Positions 43,767-52,768 of a stretch of 64,000 bases of DNA are shown one piece after another. Source of the DNA: an uncultured Alistipes sp. (GTDB taxonomy: Bacteria > Bacteroidota > Bacteroidia > Bacteroidales > Rikenellaceae); contig CAJMKE010000002.1 of assembly GCA_905213895.1 (NCBI GenBank), positions 108,917 through 172,916 of the forward strand, in the 5' to 3' direction. Numbering within the stretch: position 1 is the first letter of the stretch; each line of letters opens with the position of its first letter. The notes under the pieces were generated by a model. The model was not told where the DNA came from. It made no database searches and worked only from the letters and a program-made list of their open reading frames with translations. The position numbers were made by a program, and so were the translations under genes.

Positions 43767-45482
43767 ATGCACAGACTTCTTTTCACGATATTTCTGCTGG
43801 CATCGCTCGCCGCTTCGGCGCAGGAGTATGCCTATCCGCTCGTCGGGGTGCGCGGACAGCACTCCGCCTCGTTCGGCGAGATGCGCGAGAACCATTTCCA
43901 CTCGGGAATCGACATCAAGACCGACGGCGTCGAGGGCAAACCCGTCGTCGCCGTTGCCGACGGATACGTTTCGAGAGTGTCGCTCTCGCCGTCGGGATAC
44001 GGTCTGGCACTCTACATAACGCATCCGCAGAGGGGGACGACATCCGTCTATGGACACCTTTCGCGACTGCGCGACGATTTGCGCGACCGCCTGACTGCCG
44101 AGCGGTATGCGGGCAGGAAAAACCGCATCAACCTCTTTTTCAAGCCGTCGGAGTTTCCCGTGAGCAGGGGCGAAACCGTCGCATGGTCGGGCAACAGCGG
44201 GACTTCGTTCGGTCCGCATCTCCATTTCGAGATTCGCGACACGAAGTCGCAGCGGACGCTCAATACCGTCGCCCGCGGGTTGTTCCGCCCGTCGGACCGC
44301 ATCGCGCCGCGGATTCTGCGGCTGCACTATGTCGAAATCGACAGCGTCGGACGGGTGGCTGCCGCCGCGCCGCTGCGCAGTTGGGACGTGCGTAAGGTGG
44401 GGGCGGAATATGCGGCGGCGGGTCGCGTCGAAATCGGTCGCTGCGGATATTTCGTACTCGAAGTCCGCGACAGCCGCGACAGCGTCGCCAACCGCTTCGG
44501 CGTCTATCGGGTCTGCGAAACGGTGGACGGCGAGAAACGGTACGAATACCGTATGGACGGCTTCTCGTTCGCCGACTCTCGATACTGCAACGCCGTGTCC
44601 TATTTTCCGTTGCAGGTCGGGGCGAAATGCGAGGCAATCCGGCTCGCGCAACCCGAACGATGCCCCGAACGGCTCTTCGCCGTCGTCAGGGAGCGTGGCA
44701 TAGTCCGTGCCGCGGAGGGCGAAACGCGGAGTGTGCGTATCGAGGTCGAGGACGACTGCGGCAATATGTCGGTGCTGGAATTCGATGCCGTCGGCAAGGC
44801 GGACGACCGTCTGTTCGTCGCCGAAAGGAACGATTCGCTGCCCGTGCTGGACTGCTCGCGGCGCAATACCGTCGAATGCGGCGACGTTACGCTGTCGGTG
44901 CCTGCCGGTGCGCTCTACGAATCGGCTTACTGCCGCATCGGACGGTCGGAGACGCCGCCGCGTGTCGATTCGACGCTCGTCGTGCTGTCGCCCGTATACC
45001 GAATCATGGACGACCGCACGCCCGTGCATTCGTCCGTGAATATCTCGATTCGTGCCGACGTGCCGCTGCCGTTGCAGCGCAAAGCCTGCATCGCCGTGGC
45101 GAACCGCAAAGGTCGGTTCGGGTATCTCGGCGGATTCTGCTCGGCGGGAGGGGTGATGGCGGAGAGCCGCCGCTTCGGCGATATGGTCGTCGTTGCCGAC
45201 ACCGTCGCACCGCGCATACGCCCGCGCTGGAAGGACGGCGCGGATTTGCGGAGCGCGAAATCGCTTCGGTTCGCGATTTCCGACAACTTCTCGGGTATAA
45301 AGGATTACGAGTGCCTGATTGACGGCGAGTGGCGGACGCTCGACTATTCGCCGCTGCGCGGAACGATAGAACACCGTTTCGACGTCCCGCTGCCGTCATG
45401 CGGAGCGGAACACGAAATCGTTATCCGCGCCGAGGACTGTTGCGGCAACCGCGCGGAGTGGCGCGGCAGGTTTGTCAGGTAG
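43767..45482 (+). CDS. M23-family metallopeptidase, secreted
   Basis: 571 residues from the ATG at 43767; the frame extends upstream only through the T9 array and composite repeat, which I exclude. A signal peptide (MHRLLFTIFLLASLAASA) is followed at once by the LytM/M23 domain: ENHFHSGIDIKTD (zinc His and Asp), VYGHLSRL, and SFGPHLHFEIRD (third zinc ligand and catalytic His). It should cut peptidoglycan cross-links in the periplasm, or act as an activator. The long C-terminal part (about 190-571) is beta-rich with no motif I recognise. Confidence 0.9.
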   Translation: MHRLLFTIFLLASLAASAQEYAYPLVGVRGQHSASFGEMRENHFHSGIDIKTDGVEGKPVVAVADGYVSRVSLSPSGYGLALYITHPQRGTTSVYGHLSRLRDDLRDRLTAERYAGRKNRINLFFKPSEFPVSRGETVAWSGNSGTSFGPHLHFEIRDTKSQRTLNTVARGLFRPSDRIAPRILRLHYVEIDSVGRVAAAAPLRSWDVRKVGAEYAAAGRVEIGRCGYFVLEVRDSRDSVANRFGVYRVCETVDGEKRYEYRMDGFSFADSRYCNAVSYFPLQVGAKCEAIRLAQPERCPERLFAVVRERGIVRAAEGETRSVRIEVEDDCGNMSVLEFDAVGKADDRLFVAERNDSLPVLDCSRRNTVECGDVTLSVPAGALYESAYCRIGRSETPPRVDSTLVVLSPVYRIMDDRTPVHSSVNISIRADVPLPLQRKACIAVANRKGRFGYLGGFCSAGGVMAESRRFGDMVVVADTVAPRIRPRWKDGADLRSAKSLRFAISDNFSGIKDYECLIDGEWRTLDYSPLRGTIEHRFDVPLPSCGAEHEIVIRAEDCCGNRAEWRGRFVR

Positions 45483-45506
45483 GTCGGTGGCTGAAAGGGA
45501 TTAGGG

Positions 45507-45542
45507 GCTTTAAGGACCTTAAAGACTTTAAGGACTTTAATT
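45507..45542. repeat. T9 array
   Basis: Four phased cores in the convergent gap of the M23 peptidase and the NAGPA-like gene. Confidence 0.75.
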
Positions 45543-45544
45543 TT

Positions 45545-46396
45545 TTATCGCCGTCCGCCGCGCTTCGGCAGGACGACTATGCAACTCGACACGGCGCGTT
45601 CGCCGTCGTGGTCGTAGCGTTTGTTGTCGTAGGGGTGGTTCAGAATCCCCGCCTCGCGACACCACAGCGTGCATGAGCCTCCGCCGTCGAGATTTATCGC
45701 ATCCGTCAGCCCGAGCCAGCGGCAGACCTTCGCGAGTTCGCCGATTGTCATCCCGTCGGCATCGCCCTTGAACCGTCCGTCCACCGTCAGCAGTACTATT
45801 TCGCCGCGACCGTCAGTGCCTATTGCGCTGCGCGGGTGGCGTCCGAAGAATCCGCCCTTGCGGTCGGAGTAGTCGGGTATGCGACCGTCGTCGATAAGTA
45901 CCGAACCCGAAGCGAGAATGTCGTCGTATATCGCGGCGTAACGGGCGTATTGGGTGGTGTCGCATTCGAAGACCTCGATTCCGCGTCTGCCTATCGCCAG
46001 TATTCCGTTCACGCGGAAGAGTTCGCGCGCCTCCGTGCGCGACATGTCGCATCCGCCGATGCGGACGTAGGTGGACGGCACGACCTTGCGGACGTTCCAG
46101 TAGCCGGCGTTTATGGCTGCCACCGCACCTTTCGCGATTGCGGTTTCGCTCGTGCGGGTGAGTTCGCGGGTCTGCACTATCCGCGTATCCAGCCTTCTGG
46201 CTCGGTAGCGGATGAGCGACAGGGTCTGCTGCGAACCGAAGATGCCGATTCGGGCGGTTCGGGCGACTGCGCCGTGGGGCAGTTTAACGGTTTTCCACTC
46301 CGCGCCGACCAGCGCGAGCGAATCGGGATTGTCCGCTGCCATGCCGTGGCAGAGCGATGCCAGTACGAGCAGTATCGAAAGTGCGAGTCTTTTCAT
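45545..46396 (-). CDS. Phosphodiester glycosidase family protein (NAGPA/DUF2233), secreted
   Basis: 283 residues. The signal peptide ends in HGMAA. The NAGPA-like domain has KGAVAAINAGYWNVRKVVPS, then GRHPRSAIGTDGRGEIVLLT and the family end CRWLGLTDAINLDGGGSCTLW. Human NAGPA removes GlcNAc from the mannose-6-phosphate diester. Bacterial members are thought to cleave sugar phosphodiesters, and some act on envelope polymers. The substrate here is unknown. It is convergent with the M23 peptidase, so both may work on the envelope. Confidence 0.88.
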   Translation of the reverse strand: MKRLALSILLVLASLCHGMAADNPDSLALVGAEWKTVKLPHGAVARTARIGIFGSQQTLSLIRYRARRLDTRIVQTRELTRTSETAIAKGAVAAINAGYWNVRKVVPSTYVRIGGCDMSRTEARELFRVNGILAIGRRGIEVFECDTTQYARYAAIYDDILASGSVLIDDGRIPDYSDRKGGFFGRHPRSAIGTDGRGEIVLLTVDGRFKGDADGMTIGELAKVCRWLGLTDAINLDGGGSCTLWCREAGILNHPYDNKRYDHDGERAVSSCIVVLPKRGGRR

Positions 46397-46424
46397 GGTC
46401 TTTCGTTTTGGCGGTTTAGTTGTG

Positions 46425-46432
46425 CAAATTTA
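46425..46432 (-). promoter_or_regulatory. -7 box for the NAGPA-like gene
   Basis: Minus strand TAAATTTG, 28 nt upstream of the ATG. Confidence 0.4.
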
Positions 46433-46510
46433 ATAAATTTTCGGGGATGTTACGACGTCCCGTCCGTTTTCGCCGAATGCGTGCGCAAAAGCGAATATCG
46501 CAGTAAAAAG

Positions 46511-46541
46511 TTGTGCGATTGGGAATTTTATATTATTTTTG
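46511..46541 (+). promoter_or_regulatory. Promoter of tRNA-Arg
   Basis: TTG at 46511-46513, 20 nt, TATTTTTG at 46534-46541, ending 19 nt before the tRNA. Confidence 0.7.
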
Positions 46542-46560
46542 CAACGCTTTCAAGCGGGAC

Positions 46561-46634
46561 GGTTCCGTAGCTCAGTTGGATAGAGCAACAGCCTTCTAAG
46601 CTGTGGGTCGCGCGTTCGAACCGCGCCGGAATCA
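46561..46634 (+). tRNA. tRNA-Arg, anticodon TCT
   Basis: The acceptor arm GGTTCCG pairs with CGGAATC, and the discriminator is A. The D-arm is GCTCAGTTGGATAGAGC, the anticodon arm CAGCCTTCTAAGCTG with TCT in the loop, and the T-arm GCGCGTTCGAACCGCGC. CCA is not encoded. Confidence 0.95.
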
Positions 46635-46653
46635 CAAGGAGCGCGAGTGCAGA

Positions 46654-46774
46654 GGAGATACGAGAGCATGCACTGCGTGCCATTAAATTAAAAGGGGACG
46701 ATATGCAAATTCATTTGCGAAATCGTCTCCTTTTAATTTAATGTTGTTGCGAAGCAACCTGCTCTCGTATCTCC
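46654..46774. repeat. 121-bp nested inverted repeat after tRNA-Arg
   Basis: The outer arms GGAGATACGAGAGCA (46654-46668) and TGCTCTCGTATCTCC (46760-46774) are perfect. The inner arms (46682-46742) start ATTAAATTAAAAGGGGACGA and end TTTTAATTTAAT. Both share one centre. It resembles a MITE or a very large terminator; no transposase is present. Confidence 0.75.
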
Positions 46775-46822
46775 TTTGCCGAGCCGACGCAGTGAGCGAT
46801 GAGCGCAGCGAATCAATCACAA
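46773..46822. repeat. 50-bp direct repeat, copy 1
   Basis: Begins CCTTTGCCGAGCCGACGCAG and ends CAATCACAA. It differs from copy 2 at two positions. Confidence 0.85.
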
Positions 46823-46884
46823 AGGACAGCGGTAGATTCCCACGTCGAACCTGCGGTTCTCCTCGGAATGACGATTTGATTTTT

Positions 46885-46934
46885 CCTTTGCCGAGCCGAC
46901 GCAGTGAGCGATGAGCGCAGCGCAGCAATCACAA
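46885..46934. repeat. 50-bp direct repeat, copy 2
   Basis: Same start and end as copy 1, 112 bp further on. The AATCACAA end also equals the last bases of the tRNA plus its 3' flank (46630-46637). The 46635-46979 gap holds only these repeats and a T9 array. Confidence 0.85.
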
Positions 46935-46950
46935 GTTTCCCCCAAAGGGT

Positions 46951-46976
46951 CTTTAAGGACCTTAGGGACTTTAAGA
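46951..46976. repeat. T9 array
   Basis: Three phased cores just before the stop codon of the DUF6291-like gene. Confidence 0.65.
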
Positions 46977-46979
46977 AAG

Positions 46980-47660
46980 TCAGATTTTCACGTTTCTAAT
47001 CCAGAGTTTGAAGGTGTTCAGGGCGTTACGGTTTTTCAGGTATGCCTCCTTGTTGTGGATGTCGGCGGCGCACTGTTTCAGCCTTGCCGCACCGTATTTC
47101 TTGAAGAGCCAGTCGAATCCGACAGCATCCAGCGGCTCCTGAAAGAGCAGCACCGTAGGTGCGCATACGGTAAGCCATGATTGGAATTTATTAAAAAGTT
47201 CTTCTTCCGGAGTGAGTACGTGCGGTTGCGGGTGAGCGTGCGTTGCATTCTGCCCGTTATCACTCCTACTCTCACTTACATTCTCATTTTTATTTTCATT
47301 GTCATTTACATTATCAGTTTCATTATCATTATCGGGTTGTTTTGCTTGATTTTGGTTGTTTTCGGTCGGTTCCGCCGGTTTTGCCGCATTGGTATTTCCT
47401 TTCGGCGCACCGCCGAGCCGTCCCGCTTCCTGACGGGCTTTGCACGTCGCTTCGTACTTCACTCTGTCGCGGTCGATTTGCGGTGCGATGAATCTCAACG
47501 CCATTGCCGCCATGCCGTCCGTGTCTGCATCGGCGTCGATATTTCCGAACGCGTAACGGATGACGCATTCGCAAACCTCGCCTCTGACCTCTTTGGGCAT
47601 TCCGCTGATGGCGTTCCACCAGTCTTTGTAAAATACGAACGATTCTTTTGTTTTGGACAT
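46980..47660 (-). CDS. DUF6291-like protein of unknown function
   Basis: 226 residues from the ATG at 47660. A longer frame to 47873 only translates the A9 array into an Ile-Leu-Leu repeat and runs back through the promoter, so I reject it. The N-terminus (ESFVFYKDWWNAISGMPKEV, then CECVIRYAFGN) resembles DUF6291. The middle (about 108-145) is an Asn/Asp/Glu-rich linker with 6-bp repeats in the DNA. The C-terminus has LFNKFQSWLTVCAPTVLLFQ. Such proteins occur near replication genes of mobile elements, but none are seen here. Confidence 0.7.
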   Translation of the reverse strand: MSKTKESFVFYKDWWNAISGMPKEVRGEVCECVIRYAFGNIDADADTDGMAAMALRFIAPQIDRDRVKYEATCKARQEAGRLGGAPKGNTNAAKPAEPTENNQNQAKQPDNDNETDNVNDNENKNENVSESRSDNGQNATHAHPQPHVLTPEEELFNKFQSWLTVCAPTVLLFQEPLDAVGFDWLFKKYGAARLKQCAADIHNKEAYLKNRNALNTFKLWIRNVKI

Positions 47661-47684
47661 GATTGTAGTTGGTTTAATGGGGTT

Positions 47685-47784
47685 AGGTAATGTTATAGGT
47701 AGTATAAGTAATATAAGTAATATAAGTAATATAAGTAATATAAGTAATATAAGTAATATATGAGGTGGACTTATATTACCTATT
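47685..47784. repeat. A9 array with six perfect units
   Basis: Six identical ATAAGTAAT units at 47704-47757, with degenerate units on both sides and an inverted one at 47770-47780. It is inside the predicted 5' UTR of the DUF6291-like gene. Confidence 0.9.
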
Positions 47785-47842
47785 GTCTTAGAATTGTTTC
47801 GGGAGAGATTCGTCAGGCAGATGCGCCCGACGTATTCCGATA

Positions 47843-47873
47843 CAAATATACTACATCGGCGAGGCGATGTCAA
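47843..47873 (-). promoter_or_regulatory. Promoter of the DUF6291-like gene
   Basis: On the minus strand TTG (47871-47873), 20 nt, TATATTTG (47843-47850). Confidence 0.7.
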
Positions 47874-47896
47874 GTAAATCGGCGGAAAAATTTCGG

Positions 47897-47929
47897 GGGA
47901 GAACCGGGAGAACTGAAAACCGGGAGTGG
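47897..47929. repeat. Short G9-like stretch
   Basis: GGGAGAACC, GGGAGAACT and a diverged third unit, in the gap before gltB. The rest of 47930-48120 is GC-rich with a twice-repeated GTTACGAATCGGCGGCG-like stretch and no gene I trust. Confidence 0.5.
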
Positions 47930-48125
47930 CGGCTGTTCATAAAAAATGAAAAATTTTACGGATGCCGGCGGAGGTTACGATTCGGCGGCGACGGGGTGGT
48001 GCGGGGTTAAGGTTTTTGCGGTTTCGGGCGCGCGAAGTTACGAATCGGCGGCGGCGTGCGGCGCGGCGAATCCGTCGCGGCGCGGCGGAAAGGACGAAGG
48101 GTGAACAATTTCCGCCGAAAATACA

Positions 48126-48133
48126 TACATTTG
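48126..48133 (+). promoter_or_regulatory. -7 box for gltB
   Basis: TACATTTG, 22 nt before the ATG at 48156. No clear -33 TTG. Confidence 0.45.
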
Positions 48134-48155
48134 CGGGTACGTTTCCCGTCATATT

Positions 48156-51100
48156 ATGGATTGCACGAAAAAAATGCTGTACGACCCCGCCAACGAGCAT
48201 GATGCCTGCGGAGTCGGTCTTATAGTCAATATCAACGGCGTGAAGTACCACGAAGTGGTCGAAAACGCCTTGAAGGTTCTCGAACACATGGCACACCGCG
48301 GCGCGGAGGGCGCGGACAGCAAGACCGGCGACGGCGCGGGCATAATGGTTCAGATTCCGCACGAATTCATACTGTTGAACGGCATTCCCGTTCCGGAGCA
48401 GGGACGCTACGGGGTGGGAATGTTTTTCATGCCGCGCCGTCGCGTGGACTGCGAACGCTTCTTCGCGATTATCGCCGAGACGGTCGCCGAGGAGGGGCTG
48501 ACGCTGATGCACACGCGGCGGGTGCCGGTGGACAGTTCGATTCTCGGCAGGGAGGCCCTCGCCAGGGAGCCGATAGTGGAGCAGATATTCATCTCGGGCG
48601 ACGACGACCTCCGCTCGGATGTCGCGCTCTACGAACGCCGCCTGCAAAGCAAACTCTATGTCGTCGGCAAGAAAATCGAACGCAAGGTCGCGGCGAGCAG
48701 CGCGATAGAGGACAAGGAGAGTTGCTATATCGTGAGCCTCTCGACCCGCACGGTGGTCTACAAGGGTATGCTCACGTCGTTGCAGTTGCGCCACTACTTC
48801 CCCGACCTGACGAACCCCTATTTCACGAGCGCGCTCGCGCTGGTGCATTCGCGGTTCTCGACCAACACGTTCCCGACGTGGAGCCTCGCGCAGCCGTTCC
48901 GCATCGTGGCGCACAACGGCGAAATCAACACGATAAAGGGCAACCGCCTGTGGATGCAGACCCGCGAATCGGTGCTGCACCCCGCGAATCTGGGTCGCGT
49001 CGCCGACTTTTCGCCGATTATCCAGCCTGACATGAGCGACAGCGCGTCGCTCGACAACACGGTGGAGTTCTTCGTGCGCAGCGGCTTGTCGCTGCCCCAT
49101 GCGCTGGCGATGCTGATTCCCGAGAGCCACAACCGCAACAATCCGATGTCGAGCCACATCAAGGGCTTTTACGAATACCACAGCATCTTCATGGAGCCGT
49201 GGGACGGTCCGGCGGCGGTGCTGTTCTCGGACGGTCGCTATGCGGGCGGACTGCTCGACCGCAACGGTCTGCGTCCGTGCCGCTACATAATCACCAAGAG
49301 CGGGATGATGATTATGGCTTCGGAGACGGGCGTACTCGACGTCGAGCCGTCGCAGATTCGCGAAAAGGGTCGCCTGCGTCCTGGCAAGATGATAATGGTG
49401 GACGTGCAGGAGGGACGCATACTCCATAACGACGAAATCAAGAAGGCACTTGCCGCCGAACACCCCTACCGCGAGTGGCTGCACGAGAACCGCGTGGTGC
49501 TGAGCGACATAAAGAGCGGTCGGCATCTGCGCCACGACGTGGACGACTATGCGAAACTGCTGCGCGTGTTCGGTTACGACAGGGAGGACATCGAGAACCT
49601 GCTCAAACCGATGGCGCGCAACAAGGTCGAGCCCAACTACGCGATGGGCAACGACATCCCGCTGCCCGTGCTGTCGGGCAAGCCGCAGAGGTTCTTCGAC
49701 TATTTCCGCCAGCAGTTCGCGCAGGTTACCAACCCGCCGATAGACCCGCTGCGCGAGGAGACGGTGATGTCGCTCAAAAGTTTCATCGGTGCCGTTACGG
49801 GCAATCTGCTCGAACCGTCGCCCGACATGTGCAAGGTCGTCGAACTTTCGACGCCGATAATCTCGAACACCGAACTCGACATACTGAAAAACCTCGTCTA
49901 CAAGGGCTTCCGCACGATTACGCTCGACATGGTATTCCCCGTCGCCGAGGGCGCGGAGGGAATGGCGAAGGCGGTGGACGGTCTGTGCGGACGCATCGAA
50001 CGGGCGGTGGACGACGGCTACAACTACATAATAGTCAGCGACAAGGCGGTCGATGCCGAACATGCGCCGATACCGTCGCTAATCGCGCTGTCGGCTCTGC
50101 ACCACCACCTGATAAAGTGCCGCAAGCGTACCCGCATCGCGCTGATTGTCGAGAGCGGCGAGGTGATAGAGGTGATGCACATCGCGCTGCTCGTCGGTTT
50201 CGGCGCAAGTGCCGTTAATCCGTACATGGCGTTCGCGACGCTCGACGATTTGGTGAAGCGCGGCGAACTGCAACTCGACTACTGCACGGCGAAGGACTAC
50301 TATATCCAGGCGATAAACAAGGGGTTGTTGAAGGTGATTTCCAAAATGGGAATCTCGACGATACGCAGTTACCGCGGCGCGAAACTCTTCGAGGCTGTCG
50401 GCGTGTCGTCGTCGCTGCTCGACCGCTACTTCGGCGGCGGAGTGTCGAAAATCGACGGAATCGACTTGGAGGATGTCGCCGCCGACGTGCTGCGCAAACA
50501 TGCGGCGGGATTCGGCGAGCCTCTCTCGGACGAGTTGGAGAATGCGGGACGCTACCTCTACCGCAAGGACGGCGAACGCCATGCGTGGAATCCGAAATCG
50601 ATTGCGGCATTGCGTGCGGCGGCGCAGAACAACGACTACGGACGCTACCGCGAGTTCGTCGCGCTGGCGGAAAACCGCGACGCGCCGATGTTCATCCGCG
50701 ATTTGATGGAGGTTCGGAGCGACCGCGAGCCGACAGACATTTCGGAGGTCGAACCCGAATCGGCTATCGTGAAACGGTTTGCGGCGGGCGCGATGTCGTT
50801 CGGCGCATTGAGCAAGGAGGCGCACGAGGATATAGCCTGCGCCATGAACCGTCTCGGGGCGACGAGCAACACCGGCGAGGGCGGCGAACTGCCCGAACGT
50901 TTCACCGCCATGCGCGACGGCGTGCCGTTAGGCAGTGCGGTAAAGCAGGTGGCGTCGGGACGTTTCGGCGTTACGACCGAATACCTTGTCAACGCTTCGG
51001 AGATTCAGATAAAGGTCGCGCAGGGAGCCAAGCCGGGTGAGGGCGGGCAACTGCCGGGATTCAAGGTGGACGAGATGATTGCGCGGACGCGCCACTCCAT

Positions 51101-52643
51101 ACCCGGAATCACGCTCATCTCGCCGCCGCCGCACCACGACATCTATTCGATTGAGGATTTGTCGCAACTTATATTCGACCTCAAAAACGTCAATCCGCGT
51201 GCGCGAATCAGCGTGAAACTCGTCGCCGAAACCGGCGTCGGCACTATCGCGGCGGGTGTGGCGAAGGCGAAGGCGGACACGATAGTCATCAGCGGCGGCG
51301 ACGGAGGTACGGGCGCATCGCCGCTCAGTTCGGTGTTCCATGCGGGACTGCCGATGGAACTGGGGCTCGCCGAGATACAGCAGACGCTGATGCTCAACAA
51401 CCTGCGCGGCAAGGTGCGCGTGCAGACCGACGGGCAGATGAAAATCGGTCGCGACGTGATAGTCGCCGCGCTGTTAGGTGCCGAGGAGTACGGCTTCGCG
51501 ACGGCACTCATGGTCGCTCTGGGCTGCATCATGGACAGAAAGTGCCACACCAACAAGTGCTGTGCGGGTATCGCCACGCAGTGCGCCGAGTTGCGCGCCA
51601 AATACCGCGGTTCGGCTGACTACATCGTGAACTACATGACGATGCTCGCCCGCGACGTCCGCGAGCAACTCGCGGCGATGGGCTACCGTTCGCTCGACGA
51701 AATCATCGGTCGCAGCGACCTGCTGCATCAGAGGCGGTTCGGCAATTCGCTCGACAAAATCGACCTCTCGCGGCTGCTCTGCCGCGTCGAGACGGAGGGC
51801 GTGGCGTCGCGCTGGGAGGGCGAACTGCATCCCGCGGCGGACAACGTAATCGACGTGTCGCTGATTTCGGCTACGGCATACGCCGTGAAGTCGAAGATGC
51901 CCGTGCAACTCAACATGCCCATATCGAATACCGACCGCAGCGTCGGCGCGATGCTCGCGGGACACATCACACGCCTGCTCGGCAGCGGGGGGCTGCCCGA
52001 CGGGACGGTGAACATCACGTTCCGCGGCTCGGCGGGACAGAGTTTCGGCGCGTTCCTCTGCAACGGCATCGCGCTGCGGCTCGAAGGCGACGCCAACGAC
52101 TATCTCGGCAAGGGGCTGTCGGGCGGTCGCATAGCGGTCGTGCCGCCGGCGGGTTCGGATTTCGACCCTGCGGAGAACATCATCGCGGGAAACACCATAC
52201 TCTATGGCGCGACGTCGGGCGAGGTGTTCATCAACGGTCGTGTCGGCGAACGCTTCTGCGTCCGCAACAGCGGCGCGCTCGCCGTCGTCGAGGGTGTCGG
52301 CGACCACTGCTGCGAGTACATGACGGGCGGACGGACGGTCGTGCTGGGCGAGACGGGGCGCAACTTCGCCGCGGGAATGAGCGGCGGCATAGCCTACGTG
52401 TGGGATGCGCACCGCAAGTTCGACTTCTTCTGCAACATGGAACTCGTCGAACTGACGCTCGTGGACAACGACGTCGACAATGCCGAGTTGCGCGGCTACA
52501 TCGAGAGACACTACAAGCACACGGGCAGTCCGCTCGCGGGGCGGATGTTGCAGGACTGGCAGCGTTACGTGCGCGAGTTCATCAAGGTTACGCCGATTGA
52601 GTACAAGAAGATTCTCGCCTCGGTGAACAATGTGGCGGAGTAG
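48156..52643 (+). CDS. gltB: Glutamate synthase, large subunit
   Basis: 1495 residues. It makes two glutamates from glutamine and 2-oxoglutarate. The N-terminal class II amidotransferase domain starts at Cys18 in NEHDACGVGL, so a short propeptide is expected to be removed. The FMN domain has SGGDGGTGASPLSSVFHAG. The 3Fe-4S Cys cluster is in CIMDRKCHTNKCCAGIATQ. The C-terminal GXGXG helix domain follows, with GDHCCEYMTGG. The NADPH-binding small subunit gltD is not next to it or elsewhere in the window, so the electron donor is uncertain. Confidence 0.96.
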   Translation: MDCTKKMLYDPANEHDACGVGLIVNINGVKYHEVVENALKVLEHMAHRGAEGADSKTGDGAGIMVQIPHEFILLNGIPVPEQGRYGVGMFFMPRRRVDCERFFAIIAETVAEEGLTLMHTRRVPVDSSILGREALAREPIVEQIFISGDDDLRSDVALYERRLQSKLYVVGKKIERKVAASSAIEDKESCYIVSLSTRTVVYKGMLTSLQLRHYFPDLTNPYFTSALALVHSRFSTNTFPTWSLAQPFRIVAHNGEINTIKGNRLWMQTRESVLHPANLGRVADFSPIIQPDMSDSASLDNTVEFFVRSGLSLPHALAMLIPESHNRNNPMSSHIKGFYEYHSIFMEPWDGPAAVLFSDGRYAGGLLDRNGLRPCRYIITKSGMMIMASETGVLDVEPSQIREKGRLRPGKMIMVDVQEGRILHNDEIKKALAAEHPYREWLHENRVVLSDIKSGRHLRHDVDDYAKLLRVFGYDREDIENLLKPMARNKVEPNYAMGNDIPLPVLSGKPQRFFDYFRQQFAQVTNPPIDPLREETVMSLKSFIGAVTGNLLEPSPDMCKVVELSTPIISNTELDILKNLVYKGFRTITLDMVFPVAEGAEGMAKAVDGLCGRIERAVDDGYNYIIVSDKAVDAEHAPIPSLIALSALHHHLIKCRKRTRIALIVESGEVIEVMHIALLVGFGASAVNPYMAFATLDDLVKRGELQLDYCTAKDYYIQAINKGLLKVISKMGISTIRSYRGAKLFEAVGVSSSLLDRYFGGGVSKIDGIDLEDVAADVLRKHAAGFGEPLSDELENAGRYLYRKDGERHAWNPKSIAALRAAAQNNDYGRYREFVALAENRDAPMFIRDLMEVRSDREPTDISEVEPESAIVKRFAAGAMSFGALSKEAHEDIACAMNRLGATSNTGEGGELPERFTAMRDGVPLGSAVKQVASGRFGVTTEYLVNASEIQIKVAQGAKPGEGGQLPGFKVDEMIARTRHSIPGITLISPPPHHDIYSIEDLSQLIFDLKNVNPRARISVKLVAETGVGTIAAGVAKAKADTIVISGGDGGTGASPLSSVFHAGLPMELGLAEIQQTLMLNNLRGKVRVQTDGQMKIGRDVIVAALLGAEEYGFATALMVALGCIMDRKCHTNKCCAGIATQCAELRAKYRGSADYIVNYMTMLARDVREQLAAMGYRSLDEIIGRSDLLHQRRFGNSLDKIDLSRLLCRVETEGVASRWEGELHPAADNVIDVSLISATAYAVKSKMPVQLNMPISNTDRSVGAMLAGHITRLLGSGGLPDGTVNITFRGSAGQSFGAFLCNGIALRLEGDANDYLGKGLSGGRIAVVPPAGSDFDPAENIIAGNTILYGATSGEVFINGRVGERFCVRNSGALAVVEGVGDHCCEYMTGGRTVVLGETGRNFAAGMSGGIAYVWDAHRKFDFFCNMELVELTLVDNDVDNAELRGYIERHYKHTGSPLAGRMLQDWQRYVREFIKVTPIEYKKILASVNNVAE

Positions 52644-52768
52644 GGAGAACCGGGAGACCTGGGAGGACTGGGATGACTGGGAGAACCGGGAGAACCGGGA
52701 GGACTGGGAGGACTGGGAGGACTGGGAGGACTGGGAGGACTGGGAGGACTGGGAGGACTGGGATGTCT
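52643..52768 (+). repeat. G9 array (GGGAGRACY units)
   Basis: Fourteen consecutive 9-bp units starting with the last base of the gltB stop codon. Seven are identical GGGAGGACT (52697-52759); the others are GGGAGAACC, GGGAGACCT, GGGATGACT and GGGATGTCT. Confidence 0.95.

Noticed and set aside
46654..46774. Insertion sequence
   Set aside because: Terminal-like inverted repeats are present but there is no transposase and no clear target duplication.
47661..47873. N-terminal extension with an Ile-Leu-Leu repeat, like a membrane helix
   Set aside because: It is only the A9 array translated, and its start lies in the -33 element of the promoter.
47962..48225. Small Arg-rich frame (87 codons) before gltB
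   Set aside because: No homology signal, overlaps the gltB start and is made of GC-rich repetitive sequence.
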